Positions 62,046 to 64,000 of a stretch of DNA of 64,000 nt are shown here, piece by piece (position 1 is the stretch's first letter; each line of letters opens with the position of its first letter). Source of the DNA: Phoronis australis (taxonomy: Eukaryota; Phoronida; Phoronidae); NCBI GenBank assembly GCA_002633005.1, contig NMRA01000037.1, positions 1,219,950-1,283,949 on the forward strand, in the 5' to 3' direction. A model generated the notes under the pieces. The model saw only the letters and a list, made by a program, of their open reading frames with translations, was not told the origin of the DNA and searched no databases. The position numbers and the translations under genes are program-made.

Positions 62046-62467
62046 ATGTTATCACCAAGGTCTCAAGTTGAGAATATATAGTAGAAATAAGCTACATAGA
62101 CCTACCGACAAACGAATTGCTTTGTTTAGGGGTCAGGCTGGCGTATACTATCAAAACTATCGGGTATATCGACGATAGTTTTTTAATTGACGGATGGCTG
62201 GGTTCGGGGCAATGCCCCACGAGGAGCACTGGCGTGATATCACATGAACTGGATTTACCCCATTAATCAAAACTATTAGATGTATCTACGATAATTTAAT
62301 GTTGATGTTCTTACATTTTGAATCAAAATGTGGAAGAGTTATTTTATTCTTAAAACCTATTCATTGAAACACTGTACGATTCAAATAGTTGTAATTTAAA
62401 CCGACGTATTACTTCTCATTTTTGTCTCACACGCAAGTGCATACTTCGTCTTTTCCCCGACTTAATC

Positions 62468-62640
62468 ATGGGCGGCGCAGCACTGCACAAAGTTGGGGGG
62501 CTAAAGCTCCCTCAGCCCCCCCTGTGGTACACCGCCTATAGACCATGTGCGGCCTAGGCAATGAAAAAAGTGGGGGGCTATAGCCCCCCCCCCCCCAACC
62601 CCTATGGTGCGCCGTCCACGACACTGTACTGCACCGCCTA
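62468..62640. mobile_element. ATGGGCGGCGCA element, degenerate tandem copy
   Basis: Relative of 20289-20360 with repeated GGGGGGCTATAGCCCCC-like palindromic cores and TGCACCGCC-type ends. Confidence 0.65.
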
Positions 62641-63031
62641 GCGTGAAACAATGTCCCAACCGACTAGTTGGCCTATTCCCTCAGCAAAGTGACGTTCATC
62701 TGTTTTACTCGCGTAGTGCGTCTTACGTCGTTTAACGTTGTTAAGCTCCGGTGTCTTCATCAGTATCCTGCAAATTTTCCATCTGTACAGGTATTACCGG
62801 AGTATTTTACTGACACTTCATTGTGCTTCGTTGACTCAACACAACGAGGAAAACAACTGCATGGGGCGCAGCCAAAAACGCCAGCGTAAAGCGAGTTCGG
62901 CAAATTCAGTATAGTGCACGCCTGTTCCCGCCTCTATTGACAAATAATTTAGACTACGTGTAGACTAGAATCAGAATAAAATAAAGTTTACTCACATATT
63001 AGCACATTTTTGCGAGAGTTTTTCAAATTTC

Positions 63032-63339
63032 TCAAGACTCGAAGCTGCTGATAGATGATGAGGAATAGCGTTCCGTGAAGCCATAACTTCTTGTATTGGT
63101 AATTACGAGAGAGTCGAGAACCGGCATAATATTAAGTTGTCGTGATGGACGATCCCGGTAGGCGGTCAACTGTGGACTGTCAGAAAACCAGAAGTCTTTC
63201 CCTTTGCCGGATTGATCTGACAGCGTTAAGATAAGAGTTGCGTTTGATTCCATCTTTTTGTGGACGGCGTAACAGCTGAGCCGACATTTGAATTCCTCAT
63301 AACTTGAAAAATGAGTGTGAGTTTTTTTCCTCACAAAAG
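63032..63339 (-). CDS. possible terminal exon of a minus-strand gene
   Basis: On the minus strand an acceptor AAACTTTGCAG at 63340 opens about 102 codons: TFVRKKTHTHFSSYEEFKCR through DQSGKGKDFWFSDSPQL to SSISSFES and TGA. Composition is protein-like. The adjacent upstream frame (63606-63427, MRNTLIVHDDYLETGPNFDI, possible donor GTAAAA) does not join it in a compatible phase, so the gene is incomplete or mis-modelled. No family recognised. Confidence 0.3.
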
Positions 63340-64000
63340 TCTGCAAAGTTTTTTGGGAGATAGTTGATTTGATTGTCTATTCAATTGTCTCACTAACTGA
63401 TCAGACTTAATAATAAGAATTTTACCCACACAAAAGCCAATAATTAGTGATGATAGCGAGTCGTTGGAACCGTGTAAAAATGGGTCATTTCCCAGACTAC
63501 ATTGTACATGTGTTTGTAAACTAACAGAAATATCAAAGTTTGGACCTGTTTCGAGATAATCATCGTGTACTATCAACGTGTTTCGCATAAACGAGCGTGT
63601 GCCCAAATGAACTGAGGTTCACTTACAAGGCGCAGGTGGGTAGCAATATTTATGTAGTTACTATTAGTCGCCGATAGGGGTATACATTGACCTACATTCG
63701 GGGTTCCAGGGCAGTCCACGGAAAACAAGTGGATCACGCGTGAATCTGTCTGGACGTCAACTTTTGACGCATTTCAGCATCGATGGCATACAGGTGCAAG
63801 TCGTTGAGTTCTTTGCCTGTCTGGAAGCTTCCTAAGGCATCGCAGCTTGTTTCGAGCAACAATCAGTTTGTCGCTGCTGGATCGTGTCGATCTGCGAAAA
63901 CTTACTTGACTTACTTTCACAAGTTTTCTTCGCTTGCACCTGGTCGCGTATTGGCAACTCGGGATGAGCAATGTCGCATTCATCATTCGTCGACCGCCCT

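Larger units (their letters stand above)
60444..63031. other. repeat-rich 3' flank
   Basis: No supported gene. Carries the intact ATGCGCGCACCCA element (61791-62045), fragments of the GGAGCGCTGGCG family (61060-61105, 62130-62310) and the GGGCGGCGCA element (62468-62640). Confidence 0.55.

Overview
The window is animal nuclear DNA: AT-rich, with many small exons bounded by GT-AG introns, dense dispersed repeats, trinucleotide microsatellites and one assembly gap. The gene content suggests an invertebrate, probably marine, because it carries a full-length voltage-sensor plus cyclic-nucleotide-binding sperm Na+/H+ exchanger of the sea-urchin type. I cannot name the phylum from sequence alone.

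Two plus-strand genes fill most of the window. (1) At 2218-9497, seven exons encode a 566-residue protein of the Hv1/TMEM266 voltage-sensor family. S2, S3, S4 and a coiled coil are recognisable, but the S1 position is hydrophilic and S4 keeps one arginine of three. (2) At 12975-57767, about 32 phase-compatible exons encode a sperm-type Na+/H+ exchanger (SLC9C1/sNHE) of about 2070 residues. In order it has a glycosylated N-terminus, an NHE membrane domain, a linker with a 523-residue Lys/Glu/Ser-rich insert, a voltage sensor with seven S4 charges at every third residue, a cyclic-nucleotide-binding domain and a long tail. A small unrecognised gene follows on the plus strand (58558 to about 60443), and weak minus-strand coding signals lie at the right edge.

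The Hv1-like gene sits head-to-tail about 3.5 kb upstream of sNHE. In animals both families link membrane voltage to proton movement, and both act in sperm pH control. The pair is therefore a candidate physically linked sperm pH module. A perfect CRE palindrome (TGACGTCA) lies 42 bases before the sNHE start codon.

Non-coding highlights: a 1.76-kb element in intron 4 of the Hv1-like gene (5045-6808) is a three-monomer higher-order tandem repeat carrying about eleven same-orientation CTCF-like motifs, spaced on average 146 bp. There are also several families of short inverted-repeat elements, a minus-strand LINE remnant, tRNA-derived SINE-like fragments, and long trinucleotide blocks inside sNHE introns. 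Exon joins below were chosen by splice sites and reading phase only; no transcript evidence was available.
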